From NCBI RefSeq assembly GCF_003852545.1, contig NZ_QAJR01000008.1, positions 1-42,082 of the forward strand: a stretch of 42,082 nucleotides of DNA, given 5' to 3'. Under the pieces are notes generated by a model. That model had not been told where the DNA came from, searched no databases, and saw only the letters and a list, made by a program, of their open reading frames with translations. Shown here piece by piece: positions 6,139-14,559 of this stretch. Numbering within the stretch: position 1 is the stretch's first letter; every line of letters begins with the position of its first letter. The position numbers and the translations under genes are program-made. This stretch comes from Acidovorax sp. FJL06 (lineage in GTDB: Bacteria > Pseudomonadota > Gammaproteobacteria > Burkholderiales > Burkholderiaceae_C).

Positions 6139-7335
6139 TCATTCAGCCAGGATGGCTTTGACCAGCGGGGCCAGTATGGCGACGATGGCGTCGGCCTCGG
6201 CGGTGGTGAGGATCAGCGGGGGCACCAGGCGGATCACGCTGTCGGCCGTGACCGACAGCAAGAGGCCTGCCTCAGCCGCGCGGCCAATCAGGGCGCCGCA
6301 GGGCTTGTTCAGTTCGATGCCCAGCATCAGGCCCTGGCCGCGGATTTCCTTCACGCCCGGCAGGCTGCCCAGCTCGCGCTGCAAGGCGGCCCGCAGGTGG
6401 TCACCCACCTGGACGGCATTGTGCAGCAGGCCGTCTTCTTCCATGATGCGGATGGTCTCGACCCCGGCGCGCATGGCCAGCGGGTTGCCACCAAAGGTGG
6501 TGCCATGGTTGCCGGGCTGCAGCACGTGGGCGGCCTTGGGGCCCGCCACCACCGCGCCAATCGGCACGCCCGAGCCCAGGCCCTTGGCCAGGGGCATCAC
6601 GTCGGGCACGATGCCGGCCCACTGGTGGGCAAACCACTTGCCCGTGCGGCCCATGCCGCACTGCACTTCGTCGATCATCATCAGCCAGCCGCGCTCGTCG
6701 CAGAGCTTGCGCAGCTGCTGCAGGTATTCGATGCGCATGGCGTTGATGCCGCCTTCGCCCTGGATGGTCTCGAAGAACACCGCCACCACGTTGGGGTTGC
6801 CCTCGGTGGCCTGCTTGATGGCCTCGATGTCGTTCATCGGCACGCGCACAAAGCCTTCGACCAGCGGGCCAAAGCCGTTGTGGATCTTGGGGTTGCCCGT
6901 GGCCGACATGGTGGCAATCGAGCGGCCATGGAAGGCCTTTTCGTACACCACGATCTCGGGTTTGGCGATGCCCTTGTCCACGCCGAACTTGCGCGCGATC
7001 TTGAGGGCCGCCTCGTTGGCTTCCAGGCCCGAGTTGCAGAAGAACACGTTCTGCATGCCCGACAGCTCCACCAGCTTGGCTGCAAGCGCCTCCTGGCCGG
7101 GCACGTGGTAGTAGTTGGAGGTGTGGATCAGCTTGGCGATCTGGTCCTGCAGCGCGGGCACCAGCCGGGGGTGGTTGTGGCCCAGCGTGTTCACCGCGAT
7201 GCCGCCCAGGCCGTCGATGTATTCCTTGCCGTTCACGTCCCACACGCGGCAGCCCTGGCCGCGCTCCAGTGCGATCGGCACGCGGCCGTAGGTGTTCATC
7301 ACGTGGGGCGAAGCGGCTTCGATGAAAGCGGTCAT
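6139..7335 (-). CDS. argD: acetylornithine aminotransferase
   Basis: A 398-residue class-III PLP aminotransferase converting N-acetylglutamate semialdehyde to N-acetylornithine. It shows the NSGLEANEAALK phosphate-binding region (101-112), AFHGRS (134-139), the PLP-ring IDEVQ (221-225), the Schiff-base Lys at 251 in LAKGLGSGVPIG, and the TTFGGNPLA segment. Length and motifs are typical. It lies 17 bases upstream of the argF start and is the first gene of the argD-argF unit. The 240 bases upstream to the divergent DUF3579 gene probably hold its promoter; I could not identify an arginine-repressor box. Confidence 0.95.
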   Translation of the reverse strand: MTAFIEAASPHVMNTYGRVPIALERGQGCRVWDVNGKEYIDGLGGIAVNTLGHNHPRLVPALQDQIAKLIHTSNYYHVPGQEALAAKLVELSGMQNVFFCNSGLEANEAALKIARKFGVDKGIAKPEIVVYEKAFHGRSIATMSATGNPKIHNGFGPLVEGFVRVPMNDIEAIKQATEGNPNVVAVFFETIQGEGGINAMRIEYLQQLRKLCDERGWLMMIDEVQCGMGRTGKWFAHQWAGIVPDVMPLAKGLGSGVPIGAVVAGPKAAHVLQPGNHGTTFGGNPLAMRAGVETIRIMEEDGLLHNAVQVGDHLRAALQRELGSLPGVKEIRGQGLMLGIELNKPCGALIGRAAEAGLLLSVTADSVIRLVPPLILTTAEADAIVAILAPLVKAILAE

Positions 7336-7576
7336 GCGGGAATCTCCAGACGGTACGGTGGCAAAAATCGAAGCACGATTCTAGGGGGCGCACGGTGATC
7401 GTCTGTTGACGATTGCGCATTACTGCAATGCAGGCTGCTACCAGGGATTTGCGCCAGATTCCCGGTGCTGGCGATGGATTAGAGGCCCAGCTCTTATATA
7501 AGAGTTAGAATGTCGCGTTGCGGTGCAGCACGCAGTGATCCTGTGTCTGGCGCGCTCACTACCACTCCAATCCCCG

Positions 7577-7900
7577 ATGGTTTCCCCCTCCTCCAAAGAA
7601 GTCTTCATCCAGGGCATCACCCACGACGGGAAAACCTTTCGTCCCAGCGACTGGGCCGAACGGCTGGCCGGGGTGATGAGCAGCTTTCGCCCGGGCGGTG
7701 CCCGGCCCGGCAGCCACCTGAGCTATTCGCCCTGGTGCATTCCCACCACGCTCAATGGCATCAAGTGTGTGGTGGTGCACCGCGATCTGCAGGGGCACGA
7801 GCCCATGGCCTGGGATTTCGTCATCAACTTCGCCCGCGACAACAACCTGCAGGTGGCCGAGGCCTGCCTGCTGCCCGACCCGCCCGCCGCCAAGGGCTGA
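7577..7900 (+). CDS. DUF3579 domain protein
   Basis: A 107-residue cytoplasmic protein belonging, by recognition, to the betaproteobacterial DUF3579 family. Typical features are FIQGITHDGKTFRPSDWAERL near the N-terminus, SYSPWC, and the EPMAWDFVxNFARDNxLQVAEACLLPD end. The function is unknown. The ATG at 7577 gives the usual family length; an upstream GTG at 7523 would add 18 unconserved residues. It is divergent from argD and convergent with the ATPase gene ending at 7918. Confidence 0.82.
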   Translation: MVSPSSKEVFIQGITHDGKTFRPSDWAERLAGVMSSFRPGGARPGSHLSYSPWCIPTTLNGIKCVVVHRDLQGHEPMAWDFVINFARDNNLQVAEACLLPDPPAAKG

Positions 7901-7917
7901 GGCGCTCAGTTTCCCCT

Positions 7918-9123
7918 TCAGCTTCCCTTGCTCGCCTTCAGCCGGGGCACGCCGCCTGCTGGGCTGGCGCGCAGCAACTGGTCGGCCTGCAGCCGGCCCA
8001 TCCAGGCTTTTTCCACAAACGGGTCCGTCACGCCGTAGTGCCCGTGCTTCACACGCATGAGCAGGTTGGCCGAGGTCATCATGCCGATGATGCCCTGCAC
8101 CTCCTGGGCCGTGACCTCGCGGCCGATCTGCGCCGCATAGGCCTTGAGCGCCTCGCTGGTGAACACGCCCTTCACGTCGCCGCCAATGCTGCAGATGCGC
8201 GAGAACACGGCCTCGGCCAGCGGGCCCATGGCTTCCACCTTCTGCAGTTCCACATCGGCCGCCGCTGCCCCCAGGGACTGGGCGATGGTGGGCAGGTGTT
8301 CGTCGGGCAGGGCGTCCGGCGGCAGGCTGCGCAGCACGTTGAGCGCCTTCATCAGCTCCTCGGGCCGGCTGCCCATGCTGCGAAAAGCGGCCTCGGTGAC
8401 CTCTGCCGAAGGCAGCATGGCGCCCAGTTGCGGGCGGACCTGCGCCAGCACATAGTCGATGAAGTCCCGCCCCAGCACCGGAAATTCGTTGGTCACCGCG
8501 CCGTTGAAGGCCTGGTTGCCCTTGAGCGTGAGCTCCTGCACACGCGCACGGTGCGAGCCGGTGCCAATGAAAAGGAAATGGCCCGGTGTGCCCGGGCGGG
8601 TGTTGATGGCGTCGCGCGCGGCTTTGAGTGCGTGCAGCAGGTGGTCGCCGTCGGCGCTGCCCAATGCGTGCTGCACCTCGTCCACGATGAGCACCACGTC
8701 GGTTTGGGCCTGGTCGATCAGCTCCTGGAACGCCTGGGCCAGGCTCACGCCATCGTCCTTGCCCACGTCCGCGAGCTTGAAGCCGAACTTGAAACCCGCC
8801 GCGCCGGCTTCGAGGTTGGTCACCTGCTTGAGCCGCTTCAGGAGGCCTGAGCCGGGCATCTGCAGCTCCTTGAGCGTCTTGCGGATGGCCTCGTGCACCA
8901 GGTCGGCCGGGTTGGCCTGGGGCTGGCTCCACAGGTCCACATACACCACGATGGCGCCCAGGGCCTCCAGCGCGGGGATCAGGTCGGTGGCCAGGAAGGT
9001 GGTCTTGCCCACGCGCCGCTGGCCCGACAGGAACAGGCCGGAGCGCAGCGAGGTGTCCAGGAAGGAGGGCCGTAGCAGCTGTGTGGCCATCTGCTCGGCG
9101 AGGGCGGTGCGGCGGAAGGTCAT
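7918..9123 (-). CDS. P-loop ATPase of the AAA/archaeal-ATPase (STAND-like) type
   Basis: A 401-residue protein. It has Walker A SGQRRVGKTT (33-42), Walker B VVLIVDEVQ (143-151) and a sensor-like FLFIGTGSHR (about 183-192). A helical region then leads to a C-terminal winged-helix-like domain, with the segment IGMMTSANLLMRVKHGHYGVTDPF at about 345-370. This layout is that of single-protein AAA ATPases often annotated as ATP-binding protein or archaeal ATPase. It is a monocistronic minus-strand gene bounded by a convergent gene and the rpsT terminator. Its upstream region is unusually AT-rich with a dyad (9127-9153). The family occurs in mobile and regulatory contexts, but no partner gene is visible here, so no function is assigned. 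Confidence 0.7.
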   Translation of the reverse strand: MTFRRTALAEQMATQLLRPSFLDTSLRSGLFLSGQRRVGKTTFLATDLIPALEALGAIVVYVDLWSQPQANPADLVHEAIRKTLKELQMPGSGLLKRLKQVTNLEAGAAGFKFGFKLADVGKDDGVSLAQAFQELIDQAQTDVVLIVDEVQHALGSADGDHLLHALKAARDAINTRPGTPGHFLFIGTGSHRARVQELTLKGNQAFNGAVTNEFPVLGRDFIDYVLAQVRPQLGAMLPSAEVTEAAFRSMGSRPEELMKALNVLRSLPPDALPDEHLPTIAQSLGAAAADVELQKVEAMGPLAEAVFSRICSIGGDVKGVFTSEALKAYAAQIGREVTAQEVQGIIGMMTSANLLMRVKHGHYGVTDPFVEKAWMGRLQADQLLRASPAGGVPRLKASKGS

Positions 9124-9126
9124 GGT

Positions 9127-9153
9127 TTATTGGTTTTTATGAAATTCCAATAA
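9127..9153. promoter_or_regulatory. dyad immediately upstream of the ATPase gene
   Basis: TTATTGG (9127-9133) and CCAATAA (9147-9153) form a perfect 7-bp inverted repeat with a 13-base spacer, 3 bases from the ATG. The surrounding ~50 bases are strikingly AT-rich for this genome. It could be an operator or leader hairpin, perhaps for autoregulation by the wing-helix-bearing ATPase; this is inference. Confidence 0.4.
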
Positions 9154-9237
9154 TTATGCTTTGCCACTAATTTTTGATAAAGCCCGCCGGTATGGCCTGC
9201 GTGGCTGGTAGGGCGATGGTGTCAGCAAGGCCCGGAA

Positions 9238-9263
9238 ACGAAAAAACCGCCCGAAGGCGGTTT
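9238..9263 (-). terminator. rho-independent terminator of rpsT
   Basis: The stem AAACCGCC (9244-9251) / GGCGGTTT (9256-9263) has a 4-base loop. On the minus strand it is followed by a T-run (A6 at 9241-9246). It lies about 90 bases after the rpsT stop. Confidence 0.8.
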
Positions 9264-9352
9264 GTTCGTTTTTGCTGGCAGCGCACCCGTTACAAACGGC
9301 GAACGGCGCGGGCCGTCCGGGCTGTTTGCCTGCCGGGGCAGGCGGTGAGTTT

Positions 9353-9655
9353 TTAAGCGGAAGCGAGTGCCAGGGCTTTCACCTTGGCAGACAGACGGCT
9401 CTTGTCGCGAGCGGCCTTGTTCTTGTGGAAGATGCCCTTGTCAGCCACGGTGTCGACCACGGCTTGCATCTTGGCGAACAGTTCGGTCGCCTTGGTCTTG
9501 TCGCCAGCCAGAACAGCCTTTTCGACGTTCTTGACAGCGGTACGGTACTTGGAGCGCAGCGAGGTGTTCGCAGCGTTGATCTTGACGTCCTGGCGGACGC
9601 GCTTGCGGCCCGATGCCAGGCGGGGGTTCTTCTTTTTGGGTTTAGCGGATGCCAT
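9353..9655 (-). CDS. rpsT: 30S ribosomal protein S20
   Basis: A 100-residue, Lys/Arg-rich protein with the S20 pattern: basic N-terminus [18 protein letters not shown], then helices with [18 protein letters not shown] and [19 protein letters not shown]. It binds 16S rRNA early in 30S assembly. Length is slightly above the ~87 residues of E. coli S20. It is monocistronic, divergent from murJ, with a clear terminator at 9238-9263. In other bacteria S20 represses its own translation; nothing specific to that is visible here. Confidence 0.96.
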   Translation of the reverse strand: MASAKPKKKNPRLASGRKRVRQDVKINAANTSLRSKYRTAVKNVEKAVLAGDKTKATELFAKMQAVVDTVADKGIFHKNKAARDKSRLSAKVKALALASA

Positions 9656-9842
9656 TATTTAGTTCCTTGGGTCTGAGGATGATGCCAGCAAAGCCCGCAA
9701 TTATAGCCCAGGGACGATTTTCTGCCACTCCCTCGCTGGAAACCGATGCGGCTTCGTCGCAGGCGCCCCCATGGGGCCGGCTTGGCCCGGCCACGGGGCG
9801 CGCGATCTGGGGGGATGATCATCCAGGGCTACACTTCTTGCG

Positions 9843-11402
9843 GTGTCGTTATTCAAAGCCGCCTCCACCGTTTCCCTGTTGACCCTCGCCTCCCGCATCA
9901 CCGGGCTGGTGCGCGAGCTGCTCATGGCCTCCGTCTTCGGGGTCAGCGCCATGACGGACGCCTTCAACGTGGCGTTCCGCATTCCCAACCTGTTCCGCCG
10001 GGTGCTGGGCGAGGGCGCCTTCAGCCAGGCGTTTGTGCCCGTGCTGGCCGCCACCCGCGCGCAAGAGGGAGACGACGGCGCCCGGGCGCTGATCGACCAT
10101 GTGGGCACGCTGCTGGCCTGGACGCTGGTGCTTGTGTGCATTGCCGGCGTGCTGGGCGCGCCGTGGATGGTGTGGGCCATGGCCAGCGGGCTCCAGCCCC
10201 AGGGGTTTGACGCCGCCGTCACCATGACGCGCTGGATGTTCCCCTACATCGGCTTCATGTCGCTGGTCGCGCTGGCCGGGGGCATCCTCAACACCTGGAA
10301 GAAGTTTGCTGTGCCGGCGGCTTCGCCCGTGCTGCTCAACATCGCGCTGATCCTGTCCATCACGCTGGGCGCGCCTTTGTTTGCACGCCACGGCATCGAG
10401 CCCATCTATGCCCAGGCGGCGGGCGTGATGCTGGGCGGTCTGCTGCAGCTGGCTTTGCAAGTGCCCGCGCTGCTGCGCCTGGGGCTGTTGCCACGCATCG
10501 GCGTGCGCTGGGCGGCCATCCGCGCGGCCTGGGCCGACCCCACCACGCGCAAGGTGGCCCGCCTGATGCTGCCCGCGCTGCTGGGGGTGAGCGTGGCGCA
10601 GATCTCGCTGCTCATCAACACGCAGATCGCCTCGCACCTGGCCACGGGCAGCGTGAGCTGGATCACCTATGCCGACCGCCTGATGGAGCTGCCCACGGCG
10701 CTGCTGGGCGTGGCGCTGGGCGTGGTGCTGATGCCGCAGCTGGCCGGCGCCCGCGCCAAGCAGGACGACGAGCGCTACTCGGCCATGCTCGACTGGGGGC
10801 TGCGCCTGGTGGTGCTGCTGTCGGTGCCCTGCATGGTGGCTTTGCTGGTGTTCTCCGAGCCGCTGGTGGCGGTGCTGTACCACTATGGCGCTTTTGGTGA
10901 CGAAGACGTGCGCAAGACCACGCTGGCGCTGACGGGCTACGGCGCGGGCCTGGTGGGCATCGTGGCCATCAAGGTGCTGGCGCCGGGCTTTTATGCCAAG
11001 CACGACATGCGCACCCCCATGCTGATTGCCGTGGCGGTGCTGGTGCTCACGCAGCTGATGAACCTGGTGCTCGTGCCCTACCTGCAGCATGCGGCCTTGA
11101 CGCTGACCATTGGCATCGGCGCGCTCATCAACGCCACCTGGCTGTTGGTGGGCCTGCTGCGGCGCGGCAGCTACCAGCCCCTGCCGGGCTGGGGCAAGTT
11201 CGCGCTGCAGGTGATTGCTGCGAGCGCCTTGCTGGCGGTGCTGCTGGGGTGGGGCGCGCAGCATTTCGACTGGGTGGAGATGCGGGGCAAAACCCTGCAG
11301 CGCATCGGGTTGCTGGCCGCGCTGATGGTGGCGGCCGCCGTGCTGTACTTCGGTGCGCTCTGGGCGGCGGGCCTCAAGCTGCGCCACATGCTGCGGCGTT
11401 GA
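9843..11402 (+). CDS. murJ: lipid II flippase MurJ
   Basis: A 519-residue polytopic membrane protein of the MOP superfamily, with about 14 hydrophobic helices. It flips lipid II for peptidoglycan synthesis. The N-terminus SLFKAASTVSLLTLASRITGLVRE, with its conserved Ser-Arg-x-x-Gly motif, is followed by DAFNVAFRIPNLFRRVLGEGAFSQAFVP, the hallmark of MurJ. Later, PALLGVSVAQISLLINTQIAS marks the second half. The start is GTG at 9843, since there is no upstream ATG and this matches the family N-terminus. It is divergent from rpsT; the rpsT-murJ neighbourhood is common in Burkholderiales. Confidence 0.96.
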   Translation: MSLFKAASTVSLLTLASRITGLVRELLMASVFGVSAMTDAFNVAFRIPNLFRRVLGEGAFSQAFVPVLAATRAQEGDDGARALIDHVGTLLAWTLVLVCIAGVLGAPWMVWAMASGLQPQGFDAAVTMTRWMFPYIGFMSLVALAGGILNTWKKFAVPAASPVLLNIALILSITLGAPLFARHGIEPIYAQAAGVMLGGLLQLALQVPALLRLGLLPRIGVRWAAIRAAWADPTTRKVARLMLPALLGVSVAQISLLINTQIASHLATGSVSWITYADRLMELPTALLGVALGVVLMPQLAGARAKQDDERYSAMLDWGLRLVVLLSVPCMVALLVFSEPLVAVLYHYGAFGDEDVRKTTLALTGYGAGLVGIVAIKVLAPGFYAKHDMRTPMLIAVAVLVLTQLMNLVLVPYLQHAALTLTIGIGALINATWLLVGLLRRGSYQPLPGWGKFALQVIAASALLAVLLGWGAQHFDWVEMRGKTLQRIGLLAALMVAAAVLYFGALWAAGLKLRHMLRR

Positions 11403-11495
11403 CCGGCAGGGCGCCCCCAGGACCGCTCCATATGCTCCGCAAAGCCCGGCCTCCTGCTGCTTGACGCCGCCGGGCGGGGCCTTTACAACTTCACC

Positions 11496-12347
11496 ATGTC
11501 CCTCAGCTATTCCGTGCCCACCTCGCTGGAGTACTTTGCATCGCTGGTGCAAAGCGATGAGCACTTTCCGCTGCTGGAGGCCGCTGCGAGCCTGGCCCAG
11601 GACGAATACCCCGAATTCGATGTGCAGCAACTGCTGGGCGACCTGGACCAGCTGCTCGCGCGCATACAGCGCCGCCTGCCGGCCGATGCCCCCGCGCTGC
11701 AGCGCCTGCGCACGCTCAACCAGTTCTTTTTTGCCGACCTGGGCTTTGGCGGCAACATCAACAACTACTACGACCCTGAAAACAGCTACCTCAATGCCGT
11801 GCTGCGCACGCGCCGGGGCATCCCCATCAGCCTGGCGGTGCTGTGGATGGAGCTGGCCCAGGGCCTGGGCCTGCATGCGCGCGGCATTGCGTTTCCGGGG
11901 CACTTCATGGTCAAGGTGCTGCTGCCCAAGGGCCAGGTGGTGCTGGACCCGATCTCGGGCCAGTCATTGAGCCGCGAAGAGTTGGCCGAGCGGCTGGAGC
12001 CCTACAAGCGCCGCAATGGCCTGGTGGACGACTACGACGTGCCGCTGGGCCTGTACCTGCAGGCCGCCACGCCGCGCGACATCATTGCGCGCATGCTGCG
12101 CAACCTGAAGGAAGTGCACCGCACCCAGCAGGATTGGCAGCGCCTGATCGCCGTGCTCGACCGGCTCATCGTGCTGCTGCCCGAGGCCTGGGGCGAGCGG
12201 CGCGACCGGGGGCTGGCCCATGCCGAGCGGGGCAACACCGCCGACGCCGTGGCCGATCTGGAGGCCTACCTGGCCCATGCCGAGGACGGGCTCGACATCG
12301 ACCTGATCGCCGACCGCCTGAGCGCGCTGCGCCGGGCTGGCGACTGA
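11496..12347 (+). CDS. SirB1-family transglutaminase-like / TPR protein
   Basis: A 283-residue cytoplasmic protein. The N-terminal two thirds match the SirB1 transglutaminase-like fold: SLAQDEYPEFDVQ, the RTLNQFFFADLGFGGNINNYYDPENSYLNAVL segment (about 68-100) and RRGIPISLAVLWMELAQGLGLHARGIAFPGHF. The Cys of the classical catalytic triad is not visible, so peptidase or transglutaminase activity is doubtful. The C-terminal part (about 200-283) has TPR-like helices. It follows murJ by 93 bases in the same direction. The role is unknown; the family is conserved in proteobacteria. Confidence 0.85.
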   Translation: MSLSYSVPTSLEYFASLVQSDEHFPLLEAAASLAQDEYPEFDVQQLLGDLDQLLARIQRRLPADAPALQRLRTLNQFFFADLGFGGNINNYYDPENSYLNAVLRTRRGIPISLAVLWMELAQGLGLHARGIAFPGHFMVKVLLPKGQVVLDPISGQSLSREELAERLEPYKRRNGLVDDYDVPLGLYLQAATPRDIIARMLRNLKEVHRTQQDWQRLIAVLDRLIVLLPEAWGERRDRGLAHAERGNTADAVADLEAYLAHAEDGLDIDLIADRLSALRRAGD

Positions 12348-12354
12348 GCGATCC

Positions 12355-12406
12355 GCGATCAACCCCCCGTTCAGGCTGAGCGTGAACGGTTGGGGGCATT
12401 TGATCG
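12355..12406. terminator. large hairpin between convergent genes
   Basis: A nested inverted repeat: outer GCGATCAA (12355-12362) / TTGATCGC (12399-12406), then C-run/G-run, then inner CCGTTCA (12367-12373) / TGAACGG (12383-12389). It sits between the convergent SirB1-type and ParB-like genes and probably ends both transcripts, although T-runs are lacking. The CCGTTCAGGCTGAG core resembles half of the repeat at 40223-40285. Confidence 0.6.
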
Positions 12407-12430
12407 CAAGTTTCTAAACGCAACCTGGCG

Positions 12431-13306
12431 TCAGAACGGCGCGCTGCCCGCCGGAAGCGCCGCCTGCAGCTGCGCTACCTGCCGGCGCAGCTCGGTGTTT
12501 TCTGCCGTGAGTTCCGCCACGCGGCTGCGCAGGGTGTGCAGTTCGTCGGCACCGCCCTCGGCGCTCGATGTGGTTTCAGTGGTTTCCGCAGCCGATTTTT
12601 CTTCGGACGGCGCTTCGTCGCGCGGCTTGCGCTTGTTCGATTCACGCACGCGCTTGGCGGCCTGCTTGAGTTCGTCCTTGCCCGCCACCACGGCCGCCAC
12701 CTGCTCTTCGGCGGGCAGGGTGGCCACGGCGGCTGCGGCATTGATGGAGATGGTGCCGGACTTCACGGCGGCCACCAGCTCCGGCGCGGCCTGCTTCTGG
12801 ATCTTCTCGATCATCACCACCTGGCTGCTGCTCAGGCGTGCGGCCTTGGCAATGGCCTCGCGGCTGCTCAAGGGGTCGGGGGCGGGCAGCGCGGCCATGG
12901 CTTCGGGGGCGGCTGCCGGCACCTCGGCTGTGGTGGAGGCGGCTGATTCGGTCGGCTCCGGTGCGGTGCTGGCCCGTGCCTTGCGGTCGGAGATGATCTC
13001 GCGCTTGCGCAGCGCCAGCACGCCGCGCTGGAAGTCCGACACGCTGCGCCGACCCAGGTGCTGGTCGATCATCCACAGGTGCACGTCTTCCATTGACGTG
13101 AAGCGCGGGTTCTGCACGGTCTGGAAAGGCAGACCGTGCTTTTGGCAGATGCCATAGCGGTTGTGGCCGTCCACCAGCACATCGCCCCACAGCACCAGCG
13201 CGTCGCGGCAGCCTTCGGTGAGGATGCTGCGCTCCAGCGCATCGTGCTCGTCGGGGGTCAGGGGTTCGATGTAGGCTTTGAGTTCTTCGTTGACGACGAT
13301 GTTCAT
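12431..13306 (-). CDS. ParB-like nuclease-domain protein (orphan)
   Basis: A 291-residue protein. The N-terminal ParB/sulfiredoxin-like domain (about 5-90) includes IEPLTPDEHDALERSILTEG and the hallmark DGHNR (46-50). A probable HTH region follows (ISNxx-like segment DFQRGVLALRKREIISDRKAR, then REAIAKAARLSSSQVVMIEKI around 150-175). After these come an Ala/Pro-rich linker and a basic patch (RESNKRKPRD). The C-terminus is a coiled coil with heptads (LRSRVAELTAENTELRRQVAQLQ). No parA lies nearby, so it is not a standard chromosome-partition pair. It resembles plasmid- or phage-type ParB-domain proteins. The start at 13306 (MNIVVNEELKAY) is preferred to a non-ATG start ten codons upstream. Confidence 0.7.
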   Translation of the reverse strand: MNIVVNEELKAYIEPLTPDEHDALERSILTEGCRDALVLWGDVLVDGHNRYGICQKHGLPFQTVQNPRFTSMEDVHLWMIDQHLGRRSVSDFQRGVLALRKREIISDRKARASTAPEPTESAASTTAEVPAAAPEAMAALPAPDPLSSREAIAKAARLSSSQVVMIEKIQKQAAPELVAAVKSGTISINAAAAVATLPAEEQVAAVVAGKDELKQAAKRVRESNKRKPRDEAPSEEKSAAETTETTSSAEGGADELHTLRSRVAELTAENTELRRQVAQLQAALPAGSAPF

Positions 13307-13369
13307 GGTGGCAGGCGGGTCCGGGGAGCTGGGCAAGGGGCGGCATTGTAGTGGTGCCCGCCACCGGAC

Positions 13370-14440
13370 CTACCGATCCCGCGTGTCCCGCAGCGCCAGC
13401 CAGCCCGCCACCGCCGTGAAGGCGACGACCACGGCCACGATGATCCAGAAGCCATGCGGGTCGGCCGACAGCGGTACGCCCCCCACGTTCATCCCGAAAA
13501 GCCCGGCCAGGATGTTGATGGGCAGGGCCAGCACGGTGACCACCGTCAGCACGAACAGGCTGCGGCTGTTGGCCTCCTGCACGCTGGCGGCAATTTCTTC
13601 CTGCAGCAGCTTGATGCGCTCCTGCAGGCCCTGCATGTCGCGCAGCACCACCGAAAACTCTTCGGTCGAATCCCGCAGCTCTTGCGCGTCGTCCGCCCCC
13701 ATCCAGGCGGGCGGGTGCTGCAGCAGGCGAAACAGCGCCGCAGGTTCGGGCGCCAGCAGCCGCTGCAGGCGCACGAGCAGGCGCCGCAGCACGCCCAGGC
13801 GGGCGCGCTTGTGGTCCAGGCGGCCGGCCAGCAGCGCGTCTTCCACGTCGTCGATGCGCTGGGTCACGCCGCGCACGATGTCCACCAGGCCCGAGGCCTG
13901 CGTGCGCATCAGCTCGGCCAGCAGGGCCACGCTGGAGCTGGGGGCGTTGCCGCTGCGCACAGCGGTGCGCAGCGCGTCCACCGAGCGCAGCGGGCGGGTG
14001 CGCCCTGTCACCATCAGGTGGGGGGCCACGCTGGTCCACAGGGTGGCGATGTCCGAAGGCTCGAACGCAAAGTCGAAATGGGCGTCGTTGAGCACCGCAA
14101 TCAGCGTGTCGTCGTCGCGCTCGATGCGGGTGGAGACCGAGCGGTCCTTGAGCGCGTCGAAAAACGCCTCGGGCAGGCGGGCATGGCGCTCCATCCAGCG
14201 CACGGCCTGGGCGTGGCTCAGGTTGAAGTGCAGCCACAGGAACTGGCCTTGCGGCGCCGTCCCGGCCTGCAGGCCCGCCAACCATTGCGCAGCCTGGGCC
14301 GAATCCACCTCGCGCGGCGTGGCATCGGCACCGAGCAGGTAGCCGCAGATCAGCCCTGCGGCATCCCCGCCATAGTTCAGGCTGGTGCCGGCAGCAAGGG
14401 CTGCGGGGGCGGGAGAAGGGGGAGGGGCAGCAAGCGGCAC
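13370..14440 (-). CDS. ZntB/CorA-family divalent cation transporter
   Basis: A 356-residue inner-membrane protein of the 2-TM-GxN family. A long cytoplasmic alpha/beta funnel domain (about 20-290) is followed by TM1 (VLTVVTVLALPINILAGLFGMNVGG), ending in the GMN signature at about 315-317, and TM2 (FWIIVAVVVAFTAVAGWLAL). The sequence around the pore resembles ZntB (zinc) more than CorA (magnesium); the substrate is inferred. The first ~20 residues are Ala/Pro-rich and may be over-called. It is divergent from ppk2. Confidence 0.87.
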   Translation of the reverse strand: MPLAAPPPSPAPAALAAGTSLNYGGDAAGLICGYLLGADATPREVDSAQAAQWLAGLQAGTAPQGQFLWLHFNLSHAQAVRWMERHARLPEAFFDALKDRSVSTRIERDDDTLIAVLNDAHFDFAFEPSDIATLWTSVAPHLMVTGRTRPLRSVDALRTAVRSGNAPSSSVALLAELMRTQASGLVDIVRGVTQRIDDVEDALLAGRLDHKRARLGVLRRLLVRLQRLLAPEPAALFRLLQHPPAWMGADDAQELRDSTEEFSVVLRDMQGLQERIKLLQEEIAASVQEANSRSLFVLTVVTVLALPINILAGLFGMNVGGVPLSADPHGFWIIVAVVVAFTAVAGWLALRDTRDR

Positions 14441-14559
14441 GGGCCTGGATCGTGGCCTGCCGGCATGACAACGTTGTGACAGATCGCGCCGATGTCACGG
14501 CGCTGTCACTGCGGCGCACCACCATGGCGCATCTGTTTTGTACCGCCGGATGGCCGCCC

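Noticed and set aside
7918-9123. Calling the P-loop ATPase a known antiphage defence system
   Set aside because: No partner effector, nuclease or TIR domain is adjacent, and the visible motifs do not distinguish defence from other STAND-like ATPases.
14452-14559. N-terminal extension of the polyphosphate kinase from 14452 or 14524
   Set aside because: The extra residues are not like the family and overlap the promoter region of the divergent transporter, so the ATG at 14560 was preferred.
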